NCBI RefSeq assembly: GCF_007362775.1
Contig: NZ_CP041692.1
Coordinates: 3,224,001-3,288,000, forward strand
DNA: 64,000 nt
Origin: Microlunatus elymi
GTDB taxonomy: Bacteria; Actinomycetota; Actinomycetes; Propionibacteriales; Propionibacteriaceae
Reading direction: 5' to 3'
The translations under genes were made by a program, and so were the position numbers. Below, in pieces: positions 1-9,452 of this stretch (position 1 is the first letter of the stretch; each line of letters opens with the position of its first letter). The notes beneath the pieces are model-generated. The model saw only the letters and a program-made list of their open reading frames with translations, did not search any database and was not told the origin of the DNA.

Positions 1-611
1 CCGTAGGCGAACATCGGCACCGCCTGGGAACCGCCGACCGCGTAGACCTCGTCCACCCCGAGCAGGGCGCACAGTGCCAGGATGCTCGGGTGCGGGAGCC
101 CGCCGAACTCCCGCTGCGGCGTCGAGGCCAGCGCCAGCGAGCCGACTCCGGCGACCTGGGCCGGCACCACGTTCATGATCACCGTCGAGGCCAACGGTGC
201 AACGCCACCGGGGACGTACAGGCCGACCCGATCCACCGGGGTCATCCGCTGACTGACCCGCGCGCCGGAGGCGACGTCGACGTCGACCTGATGATCACCG
301 AGCTCGGCCCGGCTGACCAACCGGCGGCGCTCGATCGAGATCTCGAAGGCCCGCCGCAACTGCGGGTCGAGGTCATGCAGGGCCTTGTCCAAGGCATCGG
401 CCGGCACCCGGAAACTCGGCGGCACGACGTGATCGAACTTCTCGGCGTACTTCCTCAGCGCGTGCACCCCGTGCTGCGCGATGTCGGAACAGATCGGTCG
501 GACCGCCTCAACAGCGGCCTCGACATCGAACTCGGCGCGCGGCAGCACGGACGCCAACGCGTCCGGTTCTGCGGGCGCACCCGATGCGCGAAGATCGATA
601 CGTCGTAGCAC
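1..611 (-). CDS. hisD: Histidinol dehydrogenase, 5' part (truncated by window edge)
   Basis: Oxidises L-histidinol to L-histidine in two NAD-dependent steps, the last reactions of histidine biosynthesis, in the cytosol. Only the first 203 or so of the usual ~435 residues are present; the gene runs off the left edge. The translation starts VLRRIDLRA from a GTG at 611 and contains the family stretches PADALDKALHDLDP, RVSQRMTPVDRVGLYVPGG and VDEVYAVGGSQAVPMFAYG, which match the conserved nucleotide-binding face of HisD. No ATG lies nearby in frame, so GTG is preferred. It is transcribed away from the hydrolase that follows at 670. A second histidine gene, hisI, lies 28 kb away with the trp genes, so his genes are split in this genome. 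Family assignment is secure; the start is fairly secure. Confidence 0.95.
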   Translation of the reverse strand, partial: MLRRIDLRASGAPAEPDALASVLPRAEFDVEAAVEAVRPICSDIAQHGVHALRKYAEKFDHVVPPSFRVPADALDKALHDLDPQLRRAFEISIERRRLVSRAELGDHQVDVDVASGARVSQRMTPVDRVGLYVPGGVAPLASTVIMNVVPAQVAGVGSLALASTPQREFGGLPHPSILALCALLGVDEVYAVGGSQAVPMFAY

Positions 612-669
612 GGTCGAATTCTACGAGTACGCCGCCGGCCGCCGCCTTCGCACGTCAGAGGGTGGACCC

Positions 670-1563
670 TCAGCCGGCCTCCGTTCGGGGGATGAGCACC
701 TGCTCGGCCACCCGGCGCGGCGCGTACGGGTCGATCAGAGGCTCGCCGGAAACGTGCGCGGCGACCAGATCCGCGATCACCTCCGGCTGACTGTGATTGA
801 GCGCATGCGCACCGGGCACCTTGACCGCGCGGACGTGCGGAACAGTGGCCAGCACGAACGCCCGGGACAGGTTCACCAGCGGGTCGCGCTCGCCGACCAC
901 CACCAGGGTCGGGGCGTCGAGATGATGTAGCCGTTCCAGCGTCGGATAGTGCGTCATGGCCTTGAAGAGGTCCAGACTCTGGATCACGCCGAACCGCAGG
1001 TAGTCGCGGACGGCGATCCGCAGCATCGGCGGTGACTCACGGAATCCGTCCAGCGCCATCTGACGGATCGCCCGTACGAGCGGCAGATTGTTGGGGCCGC
1101 CGGCCGGCGACACCAGCACAGCATGGCTGATCCGATCGGGGTACTGGGAGGCGAACTCGATGATGATGGACCCGCCCAGGGAGTTGCCGACCAGAATCGG
1201 GCGTTCCACCCCAACGGTGTCGCAGTAGGAGACGAGCGCGCGGGCCATCCCGCCCAGATCGAGCCCGTGGCGCGGCCGGATGCTGCGCCCGACACCGGGC
1301 AGATCCGGTACGAAGGTCCGGTAGCGGGTGGCCAGCAGCGCCGCGGTCGGCTCCAGGTAGGTGCCGGACACCCCGAAGCCGTGAACGTGGACGATCGCGG
1401 GTGCGTCCGGTCCGGCCCGCAGCGCCATGCGGTGGAACAACGGCAGCCCGTCGACGATCAGCCACTCGGGTTCGAGCGGTGGCACCGGCCGCCGGCCCGG
1501 GATCGTCGTCGGCCGGTCCGGGGTCGTCGTCGAATTGTCGGTCGATTCGCCCACGTGAGTCAT
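670..1563 (-). CDS. Alpha/beta-fold hydrolase
   Basis: A 297-residue serine hydrolase of unknown substrate. Visible elements are the oxyanion HG motif (VHGFGVSGTYLEP), the nucleophile elbow GNSLGG, the acid in VVVGERDPL and the catalytic His in KVPGAHALNHSQP, in the usual order and spacing. The fold resembles small esterases, epoxide/haloalkane hydrolases and meta-cleavage hydrolases; nothing in the sequence selects among them. I start at ATG 1563 (MTHVGEST) because the upstream in-frame extension runs into the divergent promoter region of the next gene; the first 35 residues are low in complexity and probably disordered. There is no signal peptide, so it is probably cytosolic. Confidence 0.85.
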   Translation of the reverse strand: MTHVGESTDNSTTTPDRPTTIPGRRPVPPLEPEWLIVDGLPLFHRMALRAGPDAPAIVHVHGFGVSGTYLEPTAALLATRYRTFVPDLPGVGRSIRPRHGLDLGGMARALVSYCDTVGVERPILVGNSLGGSIIIEFASQYPDRISHAVLVSPAGGPNNLPLVRAIRQMALDGFRESPPMLRIAVRDYLRFGVIQSLDLFKAMTHYPTLERLHHLDAPTLVVVGERDPLVNLSRAFVLATVPHVRAVKVPGAHALNHSQPEVIADLVAAHVSGEPLIDPYAPRRVAEQVLIPRTEAG

Positions 1564-1641
1564 TGTCCTTCGCCCGGAAGCGCGATGTGCGCGGTTCGGA
1601 AACCAACCGGTCGATCGTCCGGGCGGAGAATGAATCACATC

Positions 1642-2136
1642 ATGGCCAAGAAGAACAAGCCCGACGCCGCCGGCACGCCGGCCACCGTGGCGCTCACCCG
1701 GAGCAAGATCACCTACAGCCTGCACCCGTACCGGCATCAGCCGGACACGACCTCGTACGGAGAGGAGGCGGCCGAGCAGCTCGGCATCGACCCGGGCCGC
1801 ATCTTCAAAACCCTGGTCGCCGAGGTCGGCGATCGGCTGGTGGTGGCCGTGGTGCCGGTGGCCGGCCGGCTGGACCTGAAGGCGCTGGCCCAGGCGCTCG
1901 GCGGCAAGAACGCGGCGATGGCCGATGCCGACCGGGCGGCGCGCAGCAGCGGGTACGTGCTCGGCGGGATCTCGCCGATCGGTCAGCGCACCCGGCTGGC
2001 CACGGTGATCGACTCCAGTGCCCGCAACTACGAAACGATCTTTGTCAGCGCCGGCCGTCGCGGCCTCCAGGTGGAGCTCTCCCCCGATGATCTGATCGTC
2101 GTCACCGACGCCAGCACGGCCGACATCGCCGGTTGA
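1642..2136 (+). CDS. ybaK: YbaK/EbsC-type aminoacyl-tRNA deacylase
   Basis: A 164-residue protein of the YbaK (Cys-tRNA(Pro) deacylase) family, which removes mis-attached amino acids from tRNA in trans. The family marks are visible: GRIFKTLVAEVGDRLVVAVVPV with the conserved Lys, and SGYVLGGISPIGQ followed by a hydrophobic strand with D in the TVIDSSAR segment. Two starts are possible: ATG 1630 sits only one base after a GGAG, whereas ATG 1642 (MAKKNKPDA) has that GGAG about 13 bases upstream; the basic MAKK start looks more natural. It diverges from the hydrolase across 78 bp and is followed within 30 bp by ligD. EbsC and ProX-like subfamilies are alternatives. Confidence 0.88.
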   Translation: MAKKNKPDAAGTPATVALTRSKITYSLHPYRHQPDTTSYGEEAAEQLGIDPGRIFKTLVAEVGDRLVVAVVPVAGRLDLKALAQALGGKNAAMADADRAARSSGYVLGGISPIGQRTRLATVIDSSARNYETIFVSAGRRGLQVELSPDDLIVVTDASTADIAG

Positions 2137-2165
2137 GCAACCGCCGGTACGGCATCATGGGCCGC

Positions 2166-4745
2166 ATGGCCGCCGAGCAGGAGCAGTCGCAGACCGTTTC
2201 GGTCGACGGCATGCTGCTCAAGATCAGCAATCTGGACAAGGTGTTGTACCCGGCGACCGGCACCACCAAGGGCGACGTGATCGCGTACTACACCGAGATC
2301 GCGCCGATCATGGTGCCGCACCTGAACGGCCGGCCGGTCACCCGCAAACGCTGGGTGCACGGGGTCGGCACCGAGGCCGAGCCGGGCGCGGTCTTCTTCC
2401 AGAAGAATCTCGATCCGCGGTCGACGCCGGACTGGGTGCGCCGCTTCGCGATCGAGCATCGCAGCGGAACCAACGAATACCCGATCGTGAACGATCTGGC
2501 CACGCTTGCCTGGTTGGCCCAGTTGGCCTCGTTGGAGATCCACGTGCCGCAGTGGCGATTCGACCGAGACGGATCGGTCGGCAATCCGGACCGGCTGGTT
2601 CTTGATCTTGATCCCGGTCCGGGCGTCGGTCTGGCCGAGTGCGCGCAGGTGGCCCACTGGGCCCGGGATGCCTTGCAGGCTGTGGGTCTGGAGCTGTTCC
2701 CCGTCACCAGTGGCAGCAAGGGCATCCATCTCTACGCGCACTTGGACGGCAGCCACAGTTCGGCCGACGCGTCCAAGATCGCCAAGGAACTTGCCCGATC
2801 CCTGCAGTCGGTGCATCCCGAGCTGGTGGTCTCGGAGATGGCGAAGGCTCAGCGCAAGGGCAAGGTCTTCATCGACTGGAGCCAGAACAACGCGAACAAG
2901 ACCACCATCTCGCCGTACTCGCTGCGGGGCCGGATGCGGCCGACGGTCGCCGCGCCGAGGACCTGGGACGAGCTGGACGAGGACCTGGAACAGCTGGACT
3001 ACGAAGAACTGTCGGCACGGGTCGGCGAGCTCGGTGACCTGCTGGCTCCGCTGATCCCAGCCGAGGTCGACGGGCCGGTCGCGGCCGACTCCGGCGCGCG
3101 CGACCGGGCGTCGGTCGATCGGCTGGCCAAGTATCGGAGCATGCGCGACCCGGACCGTACGCCGGAACCGGTGCCGGCCGAGGCGCCCCAGGTCCGCGAC
3201 GGCGATCAGCCGATGTTCGTCATCCAGGAGCACCACGCCCGCCGGTTGCACTACGACTTCCGACTGGAGCACGACGGCGTGCTGGTCAGCTGGGCGGTGC
3301 CGAAGGGGGTGCCGACCGGCACCAAGACGAACCATCTGGCGGTGCAGACCGAAGATCATCCGATCGAGTACGGCAGCTTCTCCGGGATCATCCCGCAAGC
3401 CGAGTACGGCGGCGGCGAAGTGATCATCTTCGACACCGGGACGTTCGAACTGGAGAAGTGGCGCGACGGCCGGGAGGTGATCGCCACTCTCAACGGCACC
3501 AAACCCGGCGGCGTCGGCACCGACTGCAAGATCGCGTTGATCCACACCGGTGGTCGCGGCGGGCAGCCGGAGAACCACTGGCTGATGCACCTGATGTCCG
3601 GCTCCCCCACCGAGCCCGTGCCGGCGACACCGGACGAGCTGACAGCGCTGCACGAGCAGGCGGCTCGTGATGATGATCTTGTCTGGCATTCCAATCGCGA
3701 CGAGGACGCCGGACCCGAGAATCCCAAGCCAGCAAGGGTTTCTGAGCCTGTCGAAGGACCGTCGAGCGTCGTGGATTTTCCGCCCGAGATCAAACCGATG
3801 CTCGCCAGCACGGCGGAGGAGACCGACTTCTCCGACGAGCGCGACTGGGCGTTCGAGATGAAGTGGGACGGCGTACGGGCGGTCTGCTATCTGGCCGGCG
3901 GGCAAGCGAAGATCCTCAGCCGGCGCGGACTGGAGAGTTCGGTCAGCTACCCCGAGATCGTCGACGCACTGAGCGGGATCGCGGTCGACAACGCGATCCT
4001 GGACGGCGAGATCGTCGCCCTCGATGATCATGGTCGGCCGAGTTTCTCCCGCCTGCAGAATCGGATGAACCTGACTCAACCGACCGATGTCGCCCGGGCC
4101 CGGCGGACCACACCCGTGCAGTTGGTGATCTTCGACGTCCTTTACCTGGACGGCCGTTCGCTGGTCAAGGAGCACTACGTCGACCGACGCCGCCGGCTGC
4201 AGGAGTTGATCACCGACGGCGGCCGGATCCAGGTGCCGCCGAGCTTCGACGGTGATCTCGAGACGGCACTGTCCGCCAGCGAATCCCTCGGCCTGGAAGG
4301 CGTGGTGGCCAAGCGCCGGACGTCGATCTACCAGGCCGGCAGCCGTGGGCGTACCTGGCTCAAGATCAAGAACTTCAAGACCCAGGAGGTCGTGGTCGGC
4401 GGTTGGCGGGACGGCAACGGTCGCCGCGCCGGCACCGTCGGCGCGCTGCTGATCGGCGTCCCGGACGAGGTCGGCCGGCTGCGCTATGCCGGCCGGGTCG
4501 GCAGCGGCTTCTCCGACGCCGAGCTGGAACGGATCGCGAAGCAGTTCCGTTCGATGGCCCGGGACGACTGCCCGCTGGACGACGTACCGCGGATCGATAC
4601 CCGCGACGCCCACTGGATCGAACCGAGGTTGGTCGGCGAGGTCAGCTACGGCGAATGGACCGATGATCACCGCCTCCGCCACCCGGTCTGGCGCGGCTGG
4701 CGCCCCGACAAGACCCCAGACGACGTCCGGATGGAGCCGAACTGA
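2166..4745 (+). CDS. ligD: ATP-dependent DNA ligase LigD (polymerase-phosphoesterase-ligase)
   Basis: Multifunctional enzyme of bacterial non-homologous end joining that works with Ku. At 859 residues it has the mycobacterial domain order: primase-like polymerase (about residues 15-290, acidic VLDLDPGPG near 145-150), 3'-phosphoesterase (about 345-500, EHHARRLHYDFRLEHDG and EDHPIEYGSF), then ATP-dependent ligase (about 545-850) with the adenylated Lys in EMKWDGVRA near residue 566 and the later motif EGVVAKR. Start is uncertain among ATG 2157, ATG 2166 and an upstream TTG; 2166 (MAAEQEQS) is chosen. No ku gene lies in this window. The linker between phosphoesterase and ligase domains contains a short REP-like word (positions 3736-3760). 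It ends 20 bp before the convergent OsmC gene. Confidence 0.95.
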   Translation: MAAEQEQSQTVSVDGMLLKISNLDKVLYPATGTTKGDVIAYYTEIAPIMVPHLNGRPVTRKRWVHGVGTEAEPGAVFFQKNLDPRSTPDWVRRFAIEHRSGTNEYPIVNDLATLAWLAQLASLEIHVPQWRFDRDGSVGNPDRLVLDLDPGPGVGLAECAQVAHWARDALQAVGLELFPVTSGSKGIHLYAHLDGSHSSADASKIAKELARSLQSVHPELVVSEMAKAQRKGKVFIDWSQNNANKTTISPYSLRGRMRPTVAAPRTWDELDEDLEQLDYEELSARVGELGDLLAPLIPAEVDGPVAADSGARDRASVDRLAKYRSMRDPDRTPEPVPAEAPQVRDGDQPMFVIQEHHARRLHYDFRLEHDGVLVSWAVPKGVPTGTKTNHLAVQTEDHPIEYGSFSGIIPQAEYGGGEVIIFDTGTFELEKWRDGREVIATLNGTKPGGVGTDCKIALIHTGGRGGQPENHWLMHLMSGSPTEPVPATPDELTALHEQAARDDDLVWHSNRDEDAGPENPKPARVSEPVEGPSSVVDFPPEIKPMLASTAEETDFSDERDWAFEMKWDGVRAVCYLAGGQAKILSRRGLESSVSYPEIVDALSGIAVDNAILDGEIVALDDHGRPSFSRLQNRMNLTQPTDVARARRTTPVQLVIFDVLYLDGRSLVKEHYVDRRRRLQELITDGGRIQVPPSFDGDLETALSASESLGLEGVVAKRRTSIYQAGSRGRTWLKIKNFKTQEVVVGGWRDGNGRRAGTVGALLIGVPDEVGRLRYAGRVGSGFSDAELERIAKQFRSMARDDCPLDDVPRIDTRDAHWIEPRLVGEVSYGEWTDDHRLRHPVWRGWRPDKTPDDVRMEPN
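3736..3760. repeat. REP-like word inside ligD linker
   Basis: The reverse complement contains CCTTCGACAGGCTCAG. The same word with one change (CCTTCGACAGGTTCAG) occurs at 49335-49351 inside another coding linker, and a shorter variant is repeated at 54893-54928. Here it encodes SEPVEGP in the flexible segment before the ligase domain. Confidence 0.5.
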
Positions 4746-4764
4746 TCCGAGTGCCGGGCCGCCC

Positions 4765-5253
4765 TCAGCCGGCGACTGTGATCGCCGGGTGGTGGCGGAC
4801 TTCGAAGTTCACCGAGTTGGCGATGAAGCACATCCGGTGGGCGGTCTCGTGGGCCTGCATCGCCTGCTCCGGGTCGCTGTCGGCGGAGATCGTCACCCGC
4901 GGATTCAGCATCGCCTCGGTAAAGCGGCCGCTGCCGTCGACCTCGGTGATCATGGTCGCGGTGGCGTCGTCGGTGTAGGCGACCACGGTGACGTCGGCCA
5001 GCACGCAGGCATGCAGGTAGGACAGCATGTGGCACTGGCTCAACGCTGCGAGCAGCAACTCCTCGGGGTTGAATCGGGCCGGATCCCCGCGGAAGGCCTG
5101 GTCGGCCGATCCCGGCAGCACCTGGTCGGGCTTGGTCGCCATCCGTACTTCGTGATCACGGGAGTAGTCGCGGTAGGACGAGGTGCCGCTGCCGCGGTTG
5201 CCGGTCCAGCGCGTCTTCACCGCGTAGCGATGCTGCTTGCCGCTGCTGCTCAT
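4765..5253 (-). CDS. OsmC family protein
   Basis: A 162-residue OsmC-fold protein, a family of small cytosolic thiol peroxidases that reduce organic hydroperoxides. The conserved core is present: FNPEELLLAALSQCHMLSYLHAC carries the first cysteine of the family, and the second conserved position is reached in AHRMCFIANSVNFEV; both Cys are retained, which favours a working redox centre. The N-terminus HRYAVKTRWTGNRG is typical of the actinobacterial OsmC subgroup. Start ATG 5253 (MSSSGKQ). It is convergent with ligD and lies downstream of the dnaE-membrane protein unit, from which a hairpin at 5291-5317 probably separates it. Confidence 0.88.
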   Translation of the reverse strand: MSSSGKQHRYAVKTRWTGNRGSGTSSYRDYSRDHEVRMATKPDQVLPGSADQAFRGDPARFNPEELLLAALSQCHMLSYLHACVLADVTVVAYTDDATATMITEVDGSGRFTEAMLNPRVTISADSDPEQAMQAHETAHRMCFIANSVNFEVRHHPAITVAG

Positions 5254-5290
5254 CGTCCCGCCCCCAATCGGCGCCCAGTGTAATGACGAG

Positions 5291-5317
5291 CGGCACCGCA
5301 ACCCGAGGCCGGTGCCG
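5291..5317 (-). terminator. Probable terminator hairpin after the dnaE unit
   Basis: Perfect 8-bp stem CGGCACCG / CGGTGCCG with an 11-nt loop, beginning 2 bp after the stop codon of the membrane protein at 5320. No T-run follows, which is common for actinobacterial terminators. Confidence 0.5.
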
Positions 5318-5319
5318 GC

Positions 5320-5904
5320 TCACCGGCGGCGGGTACGCCGGCGCGGCGGCAGCGCCGCTTCCTCTTCGTCCTTACCCAGCGAGGACCGCAGCAGCACCGG
5401 GATGATCGCACCGAACGCCCACACCACCAGCGCCACCGGTGAGCGCAGATTCAGCGCAATCGGGACCACGTCGCCGGGACCGGCGGTGGCCAGACGGCGT
5501 TCGAAGTCGCCCGGCCCGAGTTGATAGCCGATGTACCAGCAGACCAGTCCGGCGCACACCGCACCCAGGATCGCCACCACCACGACCGGCCAGCCGAGCT
5601 TGCCGAACCACTTCCAGCAGACGATGCCCAACCCGATCGAGATCAGGAAGCCGAGCACACAGAACCAGGCATCCGAACCGAAGAATTCGGTCAGTCCCCG
5701 CTCCGTCGTCGACGCGGTTCCGTTCGCGGCGACCGTGTACGTCGGCAGCCTGACGATCTTCTCCCACAGCGCCCCGGCGCCGACGCCGACCAGTAGACAC
5801 AGCAGCAGATAGCCGGCCAACCAACCGGCCGCCCGGCTGACCGAGATCTCGGGCCGGCCGGGCAGTCCCACCGTCGGCGGCTGGACGACTTCGGGTTCGG
5901 CCAC
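5320..5904 (-). CDS. Small membrane protein linked to dnaE
   Basis: A 194-residue protein with four hydrophobic segments (beginning WLAGYLLLCLLVGVGAGAL, then WFCVLGFLISIGLGI, WPVVVVAILGAVCAGLVCW and PVALVVWAFGAIIPVLL), a short N-terminal tail and a basic C-terminus ending RRRTRRR. I recognise no named family with confidence; it resembles uncharacterised four-helix actinobacterial membrane proteins. Start GTG 5904 (VAEPEVVQ) lies 2 bp after the dnaE stop, which indicates co-transcription and perhaps translational coupling; a longer frame exists upstream inside dnaE but reads as shadow sequence. The first loop (TYTVAANGTASTTERGL) is probably outside the membrane. Confidence 0.8.
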   Translation of the reverse strand: MAEPEVVQPPTVGLPGRPEISVSRAAGWLAGYLLLCLLVGVGAGALWEKIVRLPTYTVAANGTASTTERGLTEFFGSDAWFCVLGFLISIGLGIVCWKWFGKLGWPVVVVAILGAVCAGLVCWYIGYQLGPGDFERRLATAGPGDVVPIALNLRSPVALVVWAFGAIIPVLLRSSLGKDEEEAALPPRRRTRRR

Positions 5905-5906
5905 GG

Positions 5907-8900
5907 TCAGCCGGCCAGGCAGGACGGGCCGAGCTCGGCCTTCAGATCGGCCATCAACGGTTGGGACGAGGTCACCCGGAATTCGTTGCCGATCCGCATG
6001 ACGGTGGTCTTGTTCGGCGCCTTCAGCTTCAGCTGCACCTCGGTCATCCCCGGATGGGCCCGCAGGATCTCGGCCAGTTTGTCCACCGTCGCCGGTGTGC
6101 ACCGCGTCGTCGGCAGCGAGATCACCACCGGCCCGGTCGGGCCAGAGGTGATGTCGGGCAGGGTGAGCTCCTGACCGATCAGTGCGATCGAGTCGTCGTC
6201 GTCACGGATCCGGCCCTTCACCGTGACCACGGTGTCCTCGGCGATCACCGTTGACACCAGGTCGTACGCCTTCGGGAAGAGCAGCACCTCGATCGAGGCC
6301 TCCAGGTCCTCGACGCTGATCACCGCCCAGATGTCGCCCTTCTTGGTCGTCTTACGGGTCACCGAGGTGATCATGCCGGCGATGTTGATCATGCCCTCAC
6401 GCGGACCGTCGTCGGCGATCAGGTTGCCGATGCTGATGTCGCGTTCGCGTTCGATCACGTGCTCCAGGCCCTGCAGCGGATGATCACTGACGTAGAGGCC
6501 GAGCATCTCCCGCTCGAAGGCGAGCTTGGTCCGCTTGTCCCAGTCCTCCAGGTCGGGCACGGTCACGCTGACCGGCGAATGATCGGCACCCAGATCACCG
6601 AACAGGTCGTCCTGGCCGTGGGCCTCGTTCCGCTTGAGATCGATCACACCGTCGACGGCGGCCTCGAAGACGCTCATCAACGCCCGCCGGGTGTGCCCCA
6701 TCGAGTCGAACGCACCGGCCTTGATCAACGATTCGGTGACCCGCTTGTTGCAGGCGATCAGCGGAATCTGATCGAGATAGCCGTTGAAGTCCTTGGCCTT
6801 GCCGTGTTCGGTACGCGCGGCCACGATGCCGTCGACCACGTTGCCGCCGACGTTGCGGATCGCGGTCAGCCCGAAGCGGATGTCGGAACCGACCGGGGTG
6901 AAGTTGGCCTGCGACTCGTTCACGTCCGGCGGCAGCACCTTGATGCCGAGCCGACGACATTCGGACAGGTAGATCGCGATCTTGTCCTTGTCGTCCTTGA
7001 CCGACTCCAGCACGGCGGCCATGTACTCGGCCGGGTAGTGCGCCTTCAGATAGGCGGTCCAGTACGACACCAGCCCGTACGCGGCCGAGTGGGCCTTGTT
7101 GAACGCGTAGCTGGAGAACGGCACCAGCACGTCCCACAGCGCGATGATCGCGGCGTCGGAGAAGCCGTTCTTCCGCATCCCCTCCTGGAACGGCGGGAAC
7201 TCGGCGTCCAGCACCTCCTTCTTCTTCTTGCCCATCGCCTTGCGGAGCAGGTCTGCTGTGCCGAGCGAGTAGCCCGCCAGCTCCTGCGCGATCTTCAGCA
7301 CCTGCTCCTGATAGATGATCAAGCCGTACGACTCGGACAGGATCGGTTCCAGAGCCTCGGCCAGCTCCGGATGCAGATACTCGACCTGCTGCTGGCCGTT
7401 CTTCCGCTTGGCGTAGTTGGTGTGACTGTCCGCACCCATCGGGCCCGGTCGGTACAGCGCGCCGAGCGCGGAGATGTCGTTGAACTCGGTCGGCTTCATC
7501 AACCGGCAGAGCTGCCGATAACCCGAACTATCGAACTGGAATACACCGAGTGTTTCGCCGCGCGCCAGCAGATCGTAGGTCGCCTGGTCGGTCAGGTCCT
7601 TGGCCAGCGCATCAAGATCGACTTCGATCCCCCGGTTCAGCTTCACGTTGTCCAACGCGTCACCGAGGATGGTCAGGTTGCGCAGACCCAGGAAGTCCAT
7701 CTTGACCAGACCCAGCGACTCACAGGTCGGGTAGTCGAACTGGGTGATGATCGCGCCGTCCTGCTCCCGCTTCATCAGCGGGATGATGTCGATCAACGGG
7801 TCGGAGCTCATGATCACGCCGGCCGCGTGCACGCCCGGCTGGCGGACCAGACCCTCCAGACCCATCGCCGCGTCGACGACCTTGCGGACGTCGGCCTCGG
7901 TCTCGTACAACTGACGGAATTCGCCGCCCTCGTTGTAGCGGTCGTGCGACTTGTCGAAGATCTTCGGCAGCGGCACGTCCTTGCCCTGCACCGGCGGCGG
8001 CATCGCCTTGGTCAGCTTGTCGCCCATCGCGTACGGGTAGCCCATCACCCGGGCGGCGTCCTTGACCGACTGCTTCGCCTTGATCTTGCCGTAGGTGACG
8101 ATCTGGGCGACCCGGTCGTTGCCGTACTTCTCGGTGACGTACCTGATCACCTCGCCGCGCCGGCGGTCGTCGAAGTCGACGTCAAAGTCCGGCATCGACT
8201 TGCGTTCCGGATTCAGGAAGCGCTCGAAGATCAGGCCGTGCTCGAGCGGGTCGAGGTCGGTGATCCGCATCGCGTACGCGCAGATCGAACCGGCGCCGGA
8301 ACCTCGCCCGGGACCTACGTGGACGCCGTTGTTCTTAGCCCAGTTGATGAAGTCCGCGACCACAAGATAATAGCCCGGATATCCTTTTCCGACGATGACC
8401 TCGGTCTCGTAGTCGGTCTGCTTGCGGACCTCCGGGGTGATGCCGTCGGGGTAGCGCTCGGCCAGCCCGGTCTCCACCTGATGCAGGAAGAAGCTGGTCT
8501 CGTCGTGGCCCTCGGGCACCGGGAACCGCGGCATGTAGCGGCCCTCGCCGTGCACGAAGTCGACCTGGCAGCGCTCGGCGATCTCCAGGGTGTTGTCGCA
8601 GGCCTCCGGCAGCTCGCGGAACAGTTCCCGCATCTCGGCCGGCGACTTCAGGTAGTAGCCGCCGCCGTCCAGCTTGAACCGGTTCGCGTCCGCCATGGTT
8701 GCGCCGGACTGCACGCACAGCAGCACCTCGTGCGCGTCCGCGTCGTCGGCGCTGGCGTAGTGCAGGTCGTTGGTCGCCAACAGCGGCAGCTTCAGATCCT
8801 TGGCCAGCTTGAGCAGATCGTCGCGGACGCGTTTCTCGATGCCGAGCCCGTGGTCCATCAGCTCGACGTAGTAGTTGCCGGCGCCGAAGATGTCGCGGAA

Positions 8901-9452
8901 TTCGGCCGCGCTGGCGACCGCTTCCTCGTACTTGCCCAACCGCAGGTAAGTCTGCACCTCTCCCGACGGGCAGCCGGTGCTCGCGATCAGCCCTCCTGCG
9001 TACTCGCTCAACAGCTCCCGGTCGGCGCGCGGCTTGTAGAAGAAGCCCTCGGTGGAAGCGCGGGTGCCCAACCGGAACAGGTTGTGCATGCCCTCGGTCG
9101 ACTCCGACCACAGCGTCATGTGCGTGTACGCGCCGCCGCCGGACACGTCGTCGCCGCCGCCGTCGCCCCAGCGGACCCGTTTGCGTTCGCTGCGATGGGT
9201 CTTCGGCGTGATGTAGGCCTCCAGGCCGATGATCGGCTTCACCCCGGCCTTGGTCGCGGCGGCGTGGAACTCGTGCGCACCGAACAGGAAGCCGTGATCG
9301 GTCAGCCCGATCGCCGGCATCTCCATCTGCTGACAACCCTTCATCAGGTCATCGATCCGGGCCGCCCCGTCGAGCATCGAGTACTCGGAGTGAACATGCA
9401 GATGAACGAACGAATCCCGGCTGTACGAGCTGGGGCTGCCGGATGCAGACAT
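5907..9452 (-). CDS. dnaE: DNA polymerase III alpha subunit, replicative
   Basis: Catalytic subunit of the chromosomal replicase. The 1181-residue product has an N-terminal PHP domain (FVHLHVHSEYSMLDGAARI and LTDHGFLFGAHEF), the polymerase palm with the acidic PDFDVDFDDRRR motif preceded by GPGRGSGAGSICAYA, the finger element FAFNKAHSAAYG-like FNKAHSAAYGLVSYWTAYL, and a C-terminal OB-fold region (INIAGMITSVTRKTTKKGD). PHP metal ligands look intact, so proofreading by this domain is possible as in mycobacterial DnaE1. Start ATG 9452 (MSASGSPSS) has a GGAGG about 13 bases upstream; a longer frame exists but lacks family similarity. It is followed after 2 bp by the membrane protein. Confidence 0.97.
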   Translation of the reverse strand: MSASGSPSSYSRDSFVHLHVHSEYSMLDGAARIDDLMKGCQQMEMPAIGLTDHGFLFGAHEFHAAATKAGVKPIIGLEAYITPKTHRSERKRVRWGDGGGDDVSGGGAYTHMTLWSESTEGMHNLFRLGTRASTEGFFYKPRADRELLSEYAGGLIASTGCPSGEVQTYLRLGKYEEAVASAAEFRDIFGAGNYYVELMDHGLGIEKRVRDDLLKLAKDLKLPLLATNDLHYASADDADAHEVLLCVQSGATMADANRFKLDGGGYYLKSPAEMRELFRELPEACDNTLEIAERCQVDFVHGEGRYMPRFPVPEGHDETSFFLHQVETGLAERYPDGITPEVRKQTDYETEVIVGKGYPGYYLVVADFINWAKNNGVHVGPGRGSGAGSICAYAMRITDLDPLEHGLIFERFLNPERKSMPDFDVDFDDRRRGEVIRYVTEKYGNDRVAQIVTYGKIKAKQSVKDAARVMGYPYAMGDKLTKAMPPPVQGKDVPLPKIFDKSHDRYNEGGEFRQLYETEADVRKVVDAAMGLEGLVRQPGVHAAGVIMSSDPLIDIIPLMKREQDGAIITQFDYPTCESLGLVKMDFLGLRNLTILGDALDNVKLNRGIEVDLDALAKDLTDQATYDLLARGETLGVFQFDSSGYRQLCRLMKPTEFNDISALGALYRPGPMGADSHTNYAKRKNGQQQVEYLHPELAEALEPILSESYGLIIYQEQVLKIAQELAGYSLGTADLLRKAMGKKKKEVLDAEFPPFQEGMRKNGFSDAAIIALWDVLVPFSSYAFNKAHSAAYGLVSYWTAYLKAHYPAEYMAAVLESVKDDKDKIAIYLSECRRLGIKVLPPDVNESQANFTPVGSDIRFGLTAIRNVGGNVVDGIVAARTEHGKAKDFNGYLDQIPLIACNKRVTESLIKAGAFDSMGHTRRALMSVFEAAVDGVIDLKRNEAHGQDDLFGDLGADHSPVSVTVPDLEDWDKRTKLAFEREMLGLYVSDHPLQGLEHVIERERDISIGNLIADDGPREGMINIAGMITSVTRKTTKKGDIWAVISVEDLEASIEVLLFPKAYDLVSTVIAEDTVVTVKGRIRDDDDSIALIGQELTLPDITSGPTGPVVISLPTTRCTPATVDKLAEILRAHPGMTEVQLKLKAPNKTTVMRIGNEFRVTSSQPLMADLKAELGPSCLAG

